Shown: in pieces, positions 15,880-23,517 of the stretch | Numbering within the stretch: position 1 is the first letter of the stretch | How the letters are laid out: each line of letters starts with the position of its first letter | Assembly: GCA_903871935.1 (NCBI GenBank) | Contig: CAIQIQ010000117.1 | Coordinates: 1-33,977 of the forward strand | Direction of reading: 5' to 3' | Source: an uncultured Phycisphaerales bacterium | Lineage (GTDB): Bacteria > Planctomycetota > Phycisphaerae > Tepidisphaerales > Tepidisphaeraceae | Length of the DNA stretch: 33,977 nucleotides | The notes under the pieces: model-generated | What the model saw: the letters and a program-made list of their open reading frames with translations, nothing else | The model's database searches: none | What the model was told of the DNA's origin: nothing | Position numbers and translations under genes: made by a program

Positions 15880-18159
15880 TCATTTGCCCTCTTGCATTGG
15901 TGCCTGGACAGGTTTCACCAACATCGTGGTGTCGATGCTGATCCTCGGAGTCGCCATCAGCAGTACCGCGCGGGGCTCGCCCGTGCCATCACTTGGCGTG
16001 ATAACCTGCTCCCTCAAGCAGATTGTCTTGCCACTCTCGACACTCACATCCGTCTCGCTGCTCGTGTCATTGGTGACCGGCTGCTGGATGGTAAAGCTCT
16101 CCTTGGCGTCCGCAACCGGCTTATAGGCGATCTCCCCCATGCTCAGCACCCGCTTCGTCTGATGCTTGAGCAGGAGGCGGATGTACTTGCGGTCATGCGA
16201 GGCGAACGCCGACACCGTCACGCCTATCCCGCTCTTGGTGCTGTTGATCTCGGGCTCATACACCGGGGCGGCCCCCGGCCGGGTCGTCGCCTTCACGTTC
16301 CCCAGGTAGTTCACATCCGTCCAGATGTCCACCCGGGCAGTGCCCCCATTCATGAGCATCATGCGAGGCGCATTCATCACCGCATCCCGGCGATTCGCGC
16401 GTGCTGCCTTCACCATGTCGGCCACCTCTTCGTCCGTCAGACGCCATCCCAGCGATATGTCCTTCTCCGCCGTTTCCCGCATACGCGCCGGCAACTGCTT
16501 CACGGGCAGCTCGACAGTCAACAATTGCACATCCACCGACACTGCGGACCGCTCACGGAGTTTCGACAGCAGGGCCTCGACATGGGTATGTACTTCCTCT
16601 GTCTGCCTGATGACCAGGCAGTTGTTCTTCTTGAAGATTCGGATCGTGCCCGAGCCGCCATGTTCCTCCCAGGTGTCGGTGTCAATCGTGGAAACCAGCA
16701 TCGCACTCACGTCCTCCAGCCACTTTCCCGACTCCGTCTGCCCCGATTGGTCGATGGTGCCGACGATGTCTGCCAGGTCATAGATCTTCGTAACTGCATG
16801 GCTCATTGACACCCAAGTGGTGATCGTTACCACGCCTCGATCGAAGACCCACGCGGCGTGGTCACGGCCGGACGTGACCTGCTGGGCACACAACACGTCC
16901 AGGCACTTGCTCACTGGCACATTCCGCAAACGCGCCTGCACCTTTGCCTCCGGCGTGATGCCAATCTGCTCGAGCCTTGGCCAATCGATGATGATGTTCA
17001 GTTCGGATTGGTCGCGAAGATAGTCCACCGCATCCTGAAGCGGTGTTTCATCGAAGCGCACCTGAGGCAATCGCCGTTCCAGCGGATCGTCCCCTTTCGC
17101 CGGCGCGGGCGCGGGCGCGGTCGTCGGCCGCGTCGCAGACACTGCAACATCAATCGGTGTCTCCGCCGTCTGCGCCTGCGTCAATCCGCAGATCGCCAGC
17201 AGCAAAGCCGTCACGATCCCAGCCACCGCCGACCCCCGCCCCGGCCGATCCGCCGCGATCTCCCTGATCCGCATCTTAAGATGCCTCGCCCCTTCGGCCA
17301 TCGCCACCGCTGCAAACTGCCTCCCCGGCGGCGTCCATGTCGCCAGATCCAGCAGCGTCTTCCCATACGTCGCCCGCCGGCCGGGGATGCGCTGTGCATC
17401 GAGCACCGCCCGATCACACGCCAGTTCGCGTTCCAGCCGATACCGCGAAACCGCGAAGTGCACGAATGGGTTGAACCAGTGCATCGCCTGCAGCACTGAT
17501 GCGGCCGCATGCCCCCAATGGTCGGCACGCTTCAGATGCGTCAGCTCATGTTCCAGGACCAGCCCAAGCTGATCTTGCGAAAGCCGCTCCACCGTACCCC
17601 GCGGCAGCAGAATGTCCGGCCGCAATAACCCGGCCAGCGCTGGCGTACGAATGCGATCACTCTCCAGAACCGCAACCGCACAGGCAATATCACAGGGCAC
17701 TGCACATCGCCGCAGCCGGCGCAACGCCATCGCCTGCGCCAACTGCCGAACCAAGAGCACCCCCGCCACGCAAAGCCAAACCATGACCAGCAGCGACTCC
17801 CACGTCGGCCCGGCCGGCGCGTTGGCATACACGTGAGCCCGTATTGCCGGAGGTTCGACCGGCCGGATAACCTCAGGCGCAGCAAAACGCACCTCAATCC
17901 GCGGAACCGATGCCACCACGACGGGCACCGATTGCTCCACCTCCGACCCATGTCTCCCCAGCAGTCCATACACGCTCACGCCGCTGGCGGGCAGCACCGG
18001 CATCACCAGTCGGATCGCCACCACCGCCCACAACCCACATCGCCACGCCGGCGACAACCAGCGACGCAGAAGCATCTGCATCACCCACACCAACACCACC
18101 AGCGCTGCCGACTGCCACGCCGTCTCGATCAGCCACTGCGCAACCAGGGTTGTGTCCAT
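15880..18159 (-). CDS. M56 (BlaR1-type) membrane peptidase fused to STN and secretin-like domains
   Basis: A 759-residue protein. The N-terminal part has membrane helices and an M56 metalloprotease with H204-E-L-T-H208 and downstream E245 in ERELACDRAVL, all zinc-site residues intact. After a further membrane helix (about 315-333) the envelope part starts with an STN-like segment (about 356-435: LPQVRFDETPLQDAVDYLRDQ, then VPVSKCLDVLCAQ). Sequence resembling a secretin core follows (about 595-745: APRMMLMNGGTARVDIW, IGVTVSAFASHDRKYIRLLL, TSSETDVSVESGKTICLRE). The BlaR1 penicillin-sensor domain is absent. It would sense an envelope signal and cleave or control the BlaI-type repressor encoded immediately upstream (three-base gap). 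The secretin resemblance is by eye. Confidence 0.82.
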   Translation of the reverse strand: MDTTLVAQWLIETAWQSAALVVLVWVMQMLLRRWLSPAWRCGLWAVVAIRLVMPVLPASGVSVYGLLGRHGSEVEQSVPVVVASVPRIEVRFAAPEVIRPVEPPAIRAHVYANAPAGPTWESLLVMVWLCVAGVLLVRQLAQAMALRRLRRCAVPCDIACAVAVLESDRIRTPALAGLLRPDILLPRGTVERLSQDQLGLVLEHELTHLKRADHWGHAAASVLQAMHWFNPFVHFAVSRYRLERELACDRAVLDAQRIPGRRATYGKTLLDLATWTPPGRQFAAVAMAEGARHLKMRIREIAADRPGRGSAVAGIVTALLLAICGLTQAQTAETPIDVAVSATRPTTAPAPAPAKGDDPLERRLPQVRFDETPLQDAVDYLRDQSELNIIIDWPRLEQIGITPEAKVQARLRNVPVSKCLDVLCAQQVTSGRDHAAWVFDRGVVTITTWVSMSHAVTKIYDLADIVGTIDQSGQTESGKWLEDVSAMLVSTIDTDTWEEHGGSGTIRIFKKNNCLVIRQTEEVHTHVEALLSKLRERSAVSVDVQLLTVELPVKQLPARMRETAEKDISLGWRLTDEEVADMVKAARANRRDAVMNAPRMMLMNGGTARVDIWTDVNYLGNVKATTRPGAAPVYEPEINSTKSGIGVTVSAFASHDRKYIRLLLKHQTKRVLSMGEIAYKPVADAKESFTIQQPVTNDTSSETDVSVESGKTICLREQVITPSDGTGEPRAVLLMATPRISIDTTMLVKPVQAPMQEGK

Positions 18160-18162
18160 GGC

Positions 18163-18537
18163 CTACTCCTTCCCCTTCTCTTCCAGCGCCTTGCGGAGTT
18201 GCCTGATCTCCTCAGCACTAAGCCTTGCCTGTTGCACGAACTGAACCAGCATGGCGCCCGCATCCCCCGCGAACACGCGCGACACAAACGACCGGCTCTC
18301 CTCGTGGATGCACTGTTCGCGCGAAACGGCCGGCCGGTACAGATAGCGGTTCCCGTCCGCCACATAGGAAACTGCCCCCTTCTTCACCAGGCGATTCAAG
18401 AACGTCCGCACCGTCCGCGAATTCCATCGCCTTCGCCCCGCCAACGCCGCAATCACCTCCTGCGCCCCCTGCGGAGCACGAGCCCACAAAACCGTCATCA
18501 CTTCCCACTCCGAATCCGAAATCTGCGGCAGCACCAT
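18163..18537 (-). CDS. BlaI/MecI-type winged-helix repressor
   Basis: A 124-residue DNA-binding protein with the BlaI family pattern: ISDSEWEVMTVLWARAPQGAQEV, recognition helix region WNSRTVRTFLNRLVKKGAV, wing YVADGNRYLYRPAVSREQ, and a C-terminal dimerisation helix region. It would repress its own operon until the M56 partner inactivates it. The ATG at 18537 has GGGAGG four bases upstream, which favours it over ATG at 18549. It lies three bases before the M56 gene. An operator-like palindrome sits in its promoter. Confidence 0.9.
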   Translation of the reverse strand: MVLPQISDSEWEVMTVLWARAPQGAQEVIAALAGRRRWNSRTVRTFLNRLVKKGAVSYVADGNRYLYRPAVSREQCIHEESRSFVSRVFAGDAGAMLVQFVQQARLSAEEIRQLRKALEEKGKE

Positions 18538-18561
18538 CGTTCCTCCCATGATTACGCCTGT

Positions 18562-18589
18562 AATATACTACCAACGTAGTCTACTGCAA
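18562..18589 (-). promoter_or_regulatory. Promoter and BlaI operator of the repressor-M56 operon
   Basis: On the minus strand, -35 TTGCAG (18589-18584), a 16-base spacer and -10 TATATT (18567-18562). The spacer region holds the inverted repeat ACTAC-GTTG-GTAGT (18567-18580), which resembles the TACTACA/TGTAGTA half-sites of BlaI/MecI operators. Binding there would block RNA polymerase and give autoregulation. Confidence 0.72.
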
Positions 18590-18635
18590 GAAAAAGATTC
18601 CGAGATTGGGATACCCTTCGCGGCCACGCCTTCCA

Positions 18636-18731
18636 GCCCCAACGGGGCGCAAGTGCGTAGCCCAGGGCAACGCCCTGGGTATCAGCATCAAGAGAACCAG
18701 AAGCCCTGAAAGGGCGAGATAACGATCGAGA
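18636..18731. repeat. REP-like stacked palindrome, copy 2
   Basis: Same architecture as copy 1: GCCCC-AAC-GGGGC (18636-18648), a perfect CCCAGGGC-AAC-GCCCTGGG (18661-18679), and GCCCT-GAA-AGGGC (18703-18715), then GAGATAACGATCGAGA. It lies upstream of the repressor promoter and next to a sigma-gene remnant. Confidence 0.75.
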
Positions 18732-18772
18732 GATCAGCGACACGGCCCGCTCCCGCCACCACCGTCGCCATC

Positions 18773-18801
18773 GTCTTCGTCGCTCCCTTCGCAATCAGCC
18801 C
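18773..18801 (-). pseudogene. Short remnant of a second sigma-fusion gene
   Basis: 28 of 29 bases match 22273-22301 inside the sigma-fusion gene, which encodes GLIAKGAMK just before its membrane helix. The remnant frame reads CGLIAKGATKTMATVVAGAG and then runs into the REP-like repeat. No start or full domain remains, so this looks like debris of a paralogue. Confidence 0.55.
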
Positions 18802-18832
18802 GCACGCCGCTTCCAGCCTCGCTTCTTCCGTA

Positions 18833-18854
18833 GAAGCGACTTTGTAGTCGCTTC
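18833..18854. repeat. Perfect 9-base hairpin after the 18872-19402 gene
   Basis: GAAGCGACT (18833-18841), loop TTGT, AGTCGCTTC (18846-18854). It lies 17 bases beyond the stop of the minus-strand gene. There is no T-tract, so it is either a dispersed palindrome or an RNA 3'-end stabiliser, not a classic intrinsic terminator. Confidence 0.6.
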
Positions 18855-18871
18855 GTTCCTCCGGTGCACAG

Positions 18872-19402
18872 CTACGGCGTTTGGTCAGGCACATCATTGG
18901 CCAGCCGCAGCATTTCCTCCGCATCGATCGTCTTTGGCCCGTCCGCATTCACTACAAAGCAGGTCGCCGTTCCCCTATCAGCAACTACTGTATTCACCGG
19001 CCAGACAATGCGGTAGCGCTCTGGCGTATTGGCTTCGTCACCCACACGGTACGTTATGACTTTACATGTCGTCGTCCGGCTTGCCTGACGCTTGCCATCT
19101 GCCCTTCCGTACGCCCGCAACACCAGTTGGTGAGGCAACAACAAACCGTTGGCTTCGCGGAAATCGCTGGCATCCACGTCGTCGACCGGCAGTCCGTCAT
19201 CCCGGCCCAGCACGCACCTCTTCAACATCACACCCGATGTCGTGACTTCCCACGTCCATGTGTGCATCAATCCAGTCGGTGAGGGAGATCTGGCCGTGAT
19301 GAGCCCATGGTCATCCTGTGCCATCTCCATCTTCGACACATCCTCTGGCCTCATCCAGGCATCACTTCTGAGCATCCGAAGTCCCAATGCCACATCTACC
19401 AC
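18872..19402 (-). CDS. Uncharacterised protein without signal peptide, possibly the C-terminal remnant of a longer gene
   Basis: A 176-residue frame from a GTG at 19402 with no ribosome site. The frame is open back to the stop of the small lipoprotein (19436-19438), so the true 5' limit is unclear. It looks like a beta-rich envelope domain: TGLMHTWTWEVTTSGVMLKR, then GLLLPHQLVLRAYGRADGKR, then PERYRIVWPVNTVVADRGT, loosely like the C-terminal half of LolA-like or outer-membrane lipoprotein-sorting proteins. It lacks the expected N-terminal half and any export signal. Sequence remnants of other genes lie on its 3' side. It could be a real coupled gene of the lipoprotein operon or a decaying fragment; I cannot decide. 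Confidence 0.5.
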   Translation of the reverse strand: MVDVALGLRMLRSDAWMRPEDVSKMEMAQDDHGLITARSPSPTGLMHTWTWEVTTSGVMLKRCVLGRDDGLPVDDVDASDFREANGLLLPHQLVLRAYGRADGKRQASRTTTCKVITYRVGDEANTPERYRIVWPVNTVVADRGTATCFVVNADGPKTIDAEEMLRLANDVPDQTP

Positions 19403-19435
19403 TGCATCGAGGGGATCCGCACGCTCGCTTGAAGG

Positions 19436-19780
19436 TCAGTACTCCGTAGTCTTCACCAGAACAGTGGCCTGCTGCTTGGCGGGATCGGTGCTTTCAATGT
19501 TGAACTGATACATGGTGCGGTGCTTGGACTCTTCTTCCAAACGGAAGAATTGCCCCGGACCGGCAAGAATGTGCGCAAAGATGTCTTTGTCGCCGGTGTC
19601 GATGTTCCGGAACTCGGCGCGGCCTTGGGGATCAACATTGACCAGTTGATAACACTGCAGGTTGTTACCTTTGCCGATCGTCACCCGATCCGTACGTATA
19701 GCGGGATTCCCCATACGGCATCCCATCGCCAGCAGCCCGACGCACACCGCCGCCATACCAACTCGGACCAATTTGTTCAT
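19436..19780 (-). CDS. Small lipoprotein, uncharacterised
   Basis: A 114-residue protein beginning MNKLVRVGMAAVCVGLLAMGC, a lipoprotein signal with Cys at residue 21. The mature part is small and beta-like (RVTIGKGNNLQCYQLVNVDP, then FRNIDTGDKDIFAHILAGPG, then FRLEEESKHRTMYQF) with no family I recognise. AGAAGGAG lies seven bases before the ATG at 19780. Its upstream DNA carries a 51-base block nearly identical to that in front of the sigma-fusion gene, so it is probably in that sigma factor's regulon. A truncated copy of its start lies upstream of gspE. Confidence 0.72.
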   Translation of the reverse strand: MNKLVRVGMAAVCVGLLAMGCRMGNPAIRTDRVTIGKGNNLQCYQLVNVDPQGRAEFRNIDTGDKDIFAHILAGPGQFFRLEEESKHRTMYQFNIESTDPAKQQATVLVKTTEY

Positions 19781-19818
19781 TGCGTGTACTCCTTCTCTTC
19801 CTTCCATAGACAGCATAC
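19748..19818 (-). repeat. Leader/start region duplicated upstream of gspE
   Basis: This 71-base stretch, which includes the lipoprotein's ribosome site and first codons, aligns without gaps to 15741-15811. The best-conserved parts are CTTCCATAGACAGCATAC in the leader and the codons for LVRVGMAAV. Confidence 0.7.
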
Positions 19819-20104
19819 ATGCATGCTTTGTTAGCTACGAATCTGACACACAATTCCATCCTTCTACCACTACATGCCGCGCCGACGACCAAGACCGACA
19901 AAATTCCTGCCGCATTTCCACTTTTCGCCCTTTCCATCGCTCCTTCCGCAATTCCAGTCGATCGGTTGGCGGTCGAAACCACGCCGATTCGGTCCCTGCC
20001 CTGTTTGCCTAATCCTGATAGGCGATTTTCATTCCGCGGGGCACTTCGAATTCGCCGGAGCGGGGATTTGTGCTGCAGCGATAGCATATGAGCGATCAAC
20101 TGAT
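19781..20104. other. 324-base gap between the sigma-fusion gene and the small lipoprotein
   Basis: It holds the lipoprotein's leader (19781-19818) and the duplicated promoter block (19855-19905). From 19906 to 20104 I see no gene, RNA or clear terminator. Confidence 0.55.
19855..19905 (-). promoter_or_regulatory. Promoter/leader block upstream of the small lipoprotein, copy of the sigma-gene block
   Basis: 49 of 51 bases match 22931-22981. On the minus strand it contains AATTTTGTCGG, then CGTCGGCGCGGCATGTAGTGG and AGAAGGA. The identical spacing in two places suggests a shared promoter, probably read by the ECF sigma factor encoded next door. I have not assigned -35 and -10 hexamers. Confidence 0.6.
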
Positions 20105-22927
20105 TCAGGGACGAGTACTCGGCTTTGCTGACATCTGCTCGAGCATGCGGATCATGCCGCTTCCGATCCGTTCCTGTACCTGCTCCACGGTCTTGAGGCT
20201 GTTATCCTCGATTCCTGCATTCAGGTCGCGCATGAACGTGATTTGCTTCTCGATGTACTCCGGCGGCATCTGCAGCATCTCCGGCCGGAGTGCGAGCCGC
20301 CACTCGCCACTCTTCTGCTTGCGCAGAACGCCTCCGCCGGGCCCATCGATGTCTTTGCGGTCGGTCGACCAATCCCACGTGGCGCATTGTGCGTCCAGGC
20401 TACTGGCCGGCCCCACGAACATGCGGCGGCTCGTTTCGCGACCGAATCTTTTCTCAAGCACCATTGGCATCCGCTGCGACAAGACCATCACCTGCGCAAG
20501 CGCCTCAGCCATCTTGTGTTGTTTTTCATCTGCGAGCGGCTCGAAAAGCGCGGTGATGGCATTAATGTCACCTTTCTCGGCAGCCGCCGATGCTAGCCGC
20601 ATCAGCGCCTGCGGCGAATCGGCGCCGGGAGGGATCTTCCGCCATTCATCGACCTGCATTGTCAGGCGAGCATCCTCCTTCTCAAACAAAACGTGCTGCG
20701 CCGTTCTCATCTGCTCAACGGACACATCCGCAGGTGGCGGCACTTTTGGCTCCATCGCAAAACCACGGAATGTGACCCACTTGCGCGGCCGCCACGACAC
20801 CTCAAAGTGATCGAAGTCCGACGGCCCGCGTCCCATCGGTCCGTTGATCGAGCGCTCTGCCACGGTGGCATCGCGCTGCTCCACAATCGCCTGAAGTATT
20901 TGCGGAGCATCAATGGTCGTTCCATCCTTCTGGATAACCCGAATGCGCCATTCAACGTCGGCCGACCCCTGCCAGTGAATCGTGGGGATGACATACCGCT
21001 GGTCTTTATCGAGGCGCTTCAGTTCGATCTGCGCACTACCAGCGCCAAGCGGCCTACCGACTTCGAGTCGTCCCACACTCGCCCAGTCTCCAGTCCCCAC
21101 GCCAATGGTCAATTCGCTTCTGCCAGGCGGGAGAGCAAAGCTCGACAGGCACGACCAGATGCGTTTTGCCCCTGCAACTCGTTGCCTCCAAAAGCCAAGG
21201 CCGTCGGGGCGATTCTCGGAGGTCACTTCCAACAGAACCTGCCGATAGCCGGCCGGAGAACTGGGCGCGATAAAGCTCCCCACATAGCGTGTCGGCCCGC
21301 CATCACCATCCCAGAAGCAAAACGGCCATCGGGAGCCATCGGCGATGCCCCGCAAGCGGACCTCCTCACCTTTGCTCACGATCTGGCGCCAGGCGGGCTT
21401 GCCGACATCATCATCGGCCGGCGCCATCGCGTCCCACACGGCCGCCTGCCGGGCCATTTGCGCCACTCCCGCTGGCCCGCGCATAATCCATGGGCGCGTG
21501 AACTGGTCCAGGCTGCTCAAATTCGTGTCATCGCCATACTCAGACTTGAATGTCTCGTAAGTGCGGATATGAACGTATTGCCTGCCCCCGACATTCTGCA
21601 GCGCACTGAGAAACACCAGCGCCTCGCCCGGCGGCAGGGATCCGTCGAATACCATCGATCCGGCGTGCTGCGATGGCGCGCTCTGCCCATCATTGGGCGA
21701 AATCTGCCAGGTAACGTTCCCCGGCAACAGGCGCAAGACACACGCCCCGTTCCGCCGGTCAAACCACTGCCACGTCGAACCGGTAATAGTGTTCTGAATC
21801 GGTGCCTCACCGGCGATGCTTCGCCAGTTCAATGACATCAGCGATGCAGACTGGCTGGAAACGATCTGGACCGGGTTGGTCAGCATGGGGCTGGTGAGGT
21901 TGTCCGCCCCGAGCGCCCGAATGATGCCTCGCGATTCCCAGTCATCCAAGGTATCGTGCAGCGTCTGCTGATCCAGCAGAAATACCGTGTAGCCGGTGCT
22001 GGCAGTTGGTACTTCGCGAGCGATCGCCTTGAGTTTGGCGGCTTCGGCCGCGTCCACGATAAGGTGATAACTGAACACCGTCGGCACCGCGCCAAGACTC
22101 GCCTCTTCTGTGAGTGTCAGCACCGCCGCGGGCTTGGGAGCTGCGTTTGGCGCGGCAGCAGCCATCGGGGCTCGCACATGACCCCCTGCAACATACACCT
22201 CTGCCGCAACGCCAGCCACCAAGACTCCAGCCGCACAAGCCGCCACCACCTTAACCTTCGCCATTACCATCATCTTCATCGCTCCCTTCGCAATCAGCCC
22301 GGCCGTCCCATTCGTAATCCCACCCCCAATCCCCGCCATCACCTTCTCCACCAGCCCCACCGGCCCACCTGTGGCCGCATGCGCCAGCACCATTGCCCCC
22401 AGACTCCCCGCCTCCACCTCCACTCCCTTCCCGGATAGCTTCTCCCGCAGCTTCCCCACCGCCCGCTCCACACGCTTCTGCGCTGCATCTTCACTGATCC
22501 CCAGGCAACGCCCCACCTCGGCAAAGCTCATCTGCCTGTAAAACCGCAATAGCACCGCCTCCCGATCCCGCCTTCCCAGCCGGTCCACCGCCTCCTCCAG
22601 TTCCGGCGACACCTCGCTCCACCCCACTTCGCCGCACGATCTGTCTCTTGGCCCGGCCATTGCCGCCTCCCTCTCATGTCGTTCTCGGATGCGTTTCGCC
22701 CGCAGCGCCCGCGCCGCACAATACCGCACCGCCCGATACAGCCACCCCGTCACCGGCACCTCTTCGCCCAGCCTCCCCCGCTTCTGCCAGAACAGGATGA
22801 ATACCGCCTGCGTCACATCCTCGGCCATTGCCTCATTCCCCACCCGTCTGCCAGCGCAGGCATGCACCCACTCCGCATGCGTCCGAACCACCGTCTCTAT
22901 CTCGCCATGTTCCCGATTCTGTGGCAT
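20105..22927 (-). CDS. ECF-type sigma factor fused to a membrane helix and a large envelope domain
   Basis: A 940-residue protein. Residues 1-165 are an ECF sigma-70 factor: region 2 (AWVHACAGRRVGNEAMAEDV, then WLYRAVRYCAARALRAKR) and region 4 (LGRRDREAVLLRFYRQMSFAEV, then CLGISEDAAQKRVERAVGKL). A low-complexity linker (GLIAKGAMKMMVMAK) leads to a membrane helix at about 224-246. About 690 residues on the far side follow, with no family I recognise; PVQIVSSQSASLMSLNW and DGSLPPGEALVFLSAL are faintly secretin-like. The C-terminus is helical. Sigma factors with fused membrane and envelope parts are known in Planctomycetota. It would read an envelope state and switch genes directly without a separate anti-sigma. 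ATG at 22927 is preferred to GTG at 22930. Confidence 0.85.
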   Translation of the reverse strand: MPQNREHGEIETVVRTHAEWVHACAGRRVGNEAMAEDVTQAVFILFWQKRGRLGEEVPVTGWLYRAVRYCAARALRAKRIRERHEREAAMAGPRDRSCGEVGWSEVSPELEEAVDRLGRRDREAVLLRFYRQMSFAEVGRCLGISEDAAQKRVERAVGKLREKLSGKGVEVEAGSLGAMVLAHAATGGPVGLVEKVMAGIGGGITNGTAGLIAKGAMKMMVMAKVKVVAACAAGVLVAGVAAEVYVAGGHVRAPMAAAAPNAAPKPAAVLTLTEEASLGAVPTVFSYHLIVDAAEAAKLKAIAREVPTASTGYTVFLLDQQTLHDTLDDWESRGIIRALGADNLTSPMLTNPVQIVSSQSASLMSLNWRSIAGEAPIQNTITGSTWQWFDRRNGACVLRLLPGNVTWQISPNDGQSAPSQHAGSMVFDGSLPPGEALVFLSALQNVGGRQYVHIRTYETFKSEYGDDTNLSSLDQFTRPWIMRGPAGVAQMARQAAVWDAMAPADDDVGKPAWRQIVSKGEEVRLRGIADGSRWPFCFWDGDGGPTRYVGSFIAPSSPAGYRQVLLEVTSENRPDGLGFWRQRVAGAKRIWSCLSSFALPPGRSELTIGVGTGDWASVGRLEVGRPLGAGSAQIELKRLDKDQRYVIPTIHWQGSADVEWRIRVIQKDGTTIDAPQILQAIVEQRDATVAERSINGPMGRGPSDFDHFEVSWRPRKWVTFRGFAMEPKVPPPADVSVEQMRTAQHVLFEKEDARLTMQVDEWRKIPPGADSPQALMRLASAAAEKGDINAITALFEPLADEKQHKMAEALAQVMVLSQRMPMVLEKRFGRETSRRMFVGPASSLDAQCATWDWSTDRKDIDGPGGGVLRKQKSGEWRLALRPEMLQMPPEYIEKQITFMRDLNAGIEDNSLKTVEQVQERIGSGMIRMLEQMSAKPSTRP

Positions 22928-22930
22928 CAC

Positions 22931-22981
22931 TCCATCCTTCTACCACTACATGCCGCGCCGACGAACAAAACCGACAAAATT
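22931..22981 (-). promoter_or_regulatory. Promoter/leader block of the sigma-fusion gene
   Basis: This block ends three bases before the sigma start codon and recurs with 49 of 51 bases upstream of the small lipoprotein (19855-19905). A sigma factor whose own upstream block recurs at another gene suggests autoregulation plus a regulon motif. It contains the ribosome-site-like AGAAGGA at its 3' end. Confidence 0.6.
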
Positions 22982-23159
22982 CTTTCCGGATTTCTGGCCG
23001 GATGCCGCCCGTGTCACCTGAAAGGGAGCAACGCAAAGCAACAGAACAAGGTGTAGAAACTCTGCAAGAACGGAAAAAAGCCGGTCTGGCCCGCCCACCC
23101 GATACACGCGTCGGCCATGAGCGCTCCGCTCACATCTCGATGCCGTCCACCACCCATGC

Positions 23160-23165
23160 TACAAT
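23160..23165 (+). promoter_or_regulatory. -10 element of the MNT/HEPN pair, probably leaderless
   Basis: TACAAT ends seven bases before the ATG at 23173, the spacing at which transcription would begin on the start codon. No ribosome site is present and no good -35 is visible at the usual distance. Confidence 0.5.
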
Positions 23166-23172
23166 ACGTTCC

Positions 23173-23517
23173 ATGAGAACACTCGGCAACATCACGATGC
23201 CGGCGCCAGACCGCCTGGCCGTCAGACGTGCCGCCGAGTTGCTGCGCAGCCAGTTTCCAATATCCCAAGTGATTCTCTATGGCTCAAAAGCTCGCGGTGA
23301 TGATGCTGCCGACTCGGACATCGACCTTCTTGTCCTGACCAGGCGACCCGTCGCGTACCACGAAAAAGAGCTCATGACTCAGGTCATCTACCCGCTGGAG
23401 TTGGAGTTAGGTGTAGTCATCAGCATGCTCATCATGTCCCAAAGCAAATGGGAAACCGGGCTATGCGGCGCGATGCCTCTTCACGCGGAAGTGCTGCGCG
23501 ATGGAGTCATGGCATGA
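23173..23517 (+). CDS. MNT-type nucleotidyltransferase antitoxin
   Basis: A 114-residue protein with the minimal nucleotidyltransferase motif: LYGSKARGDDAADSDIDLLVL contains GS, then DxD at the usual spacing, with a later acidic or aliphatic beta strand (LELGVVISMLIM). MNT proteins of this type pair with HEPN toxins and can inactivate them by AMP transfer. The next gene overlaps its stop in ATGA and is a HEPN gene, which confirms the pairing. ATG at 23173 is chosen from the -10 position; ATG at 23197 is an alternative. Confidence 0.85.
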   Translation: MRTLGNITMPAPDRLAVRRAAELLRSQFPISQVILYGSKARGDDAADSDIDLLVLTRRPVAYHEKELMTQVIYPLELELGVVISMLIMSQSKWETGLCGAMPLHAEVLRDGVMA

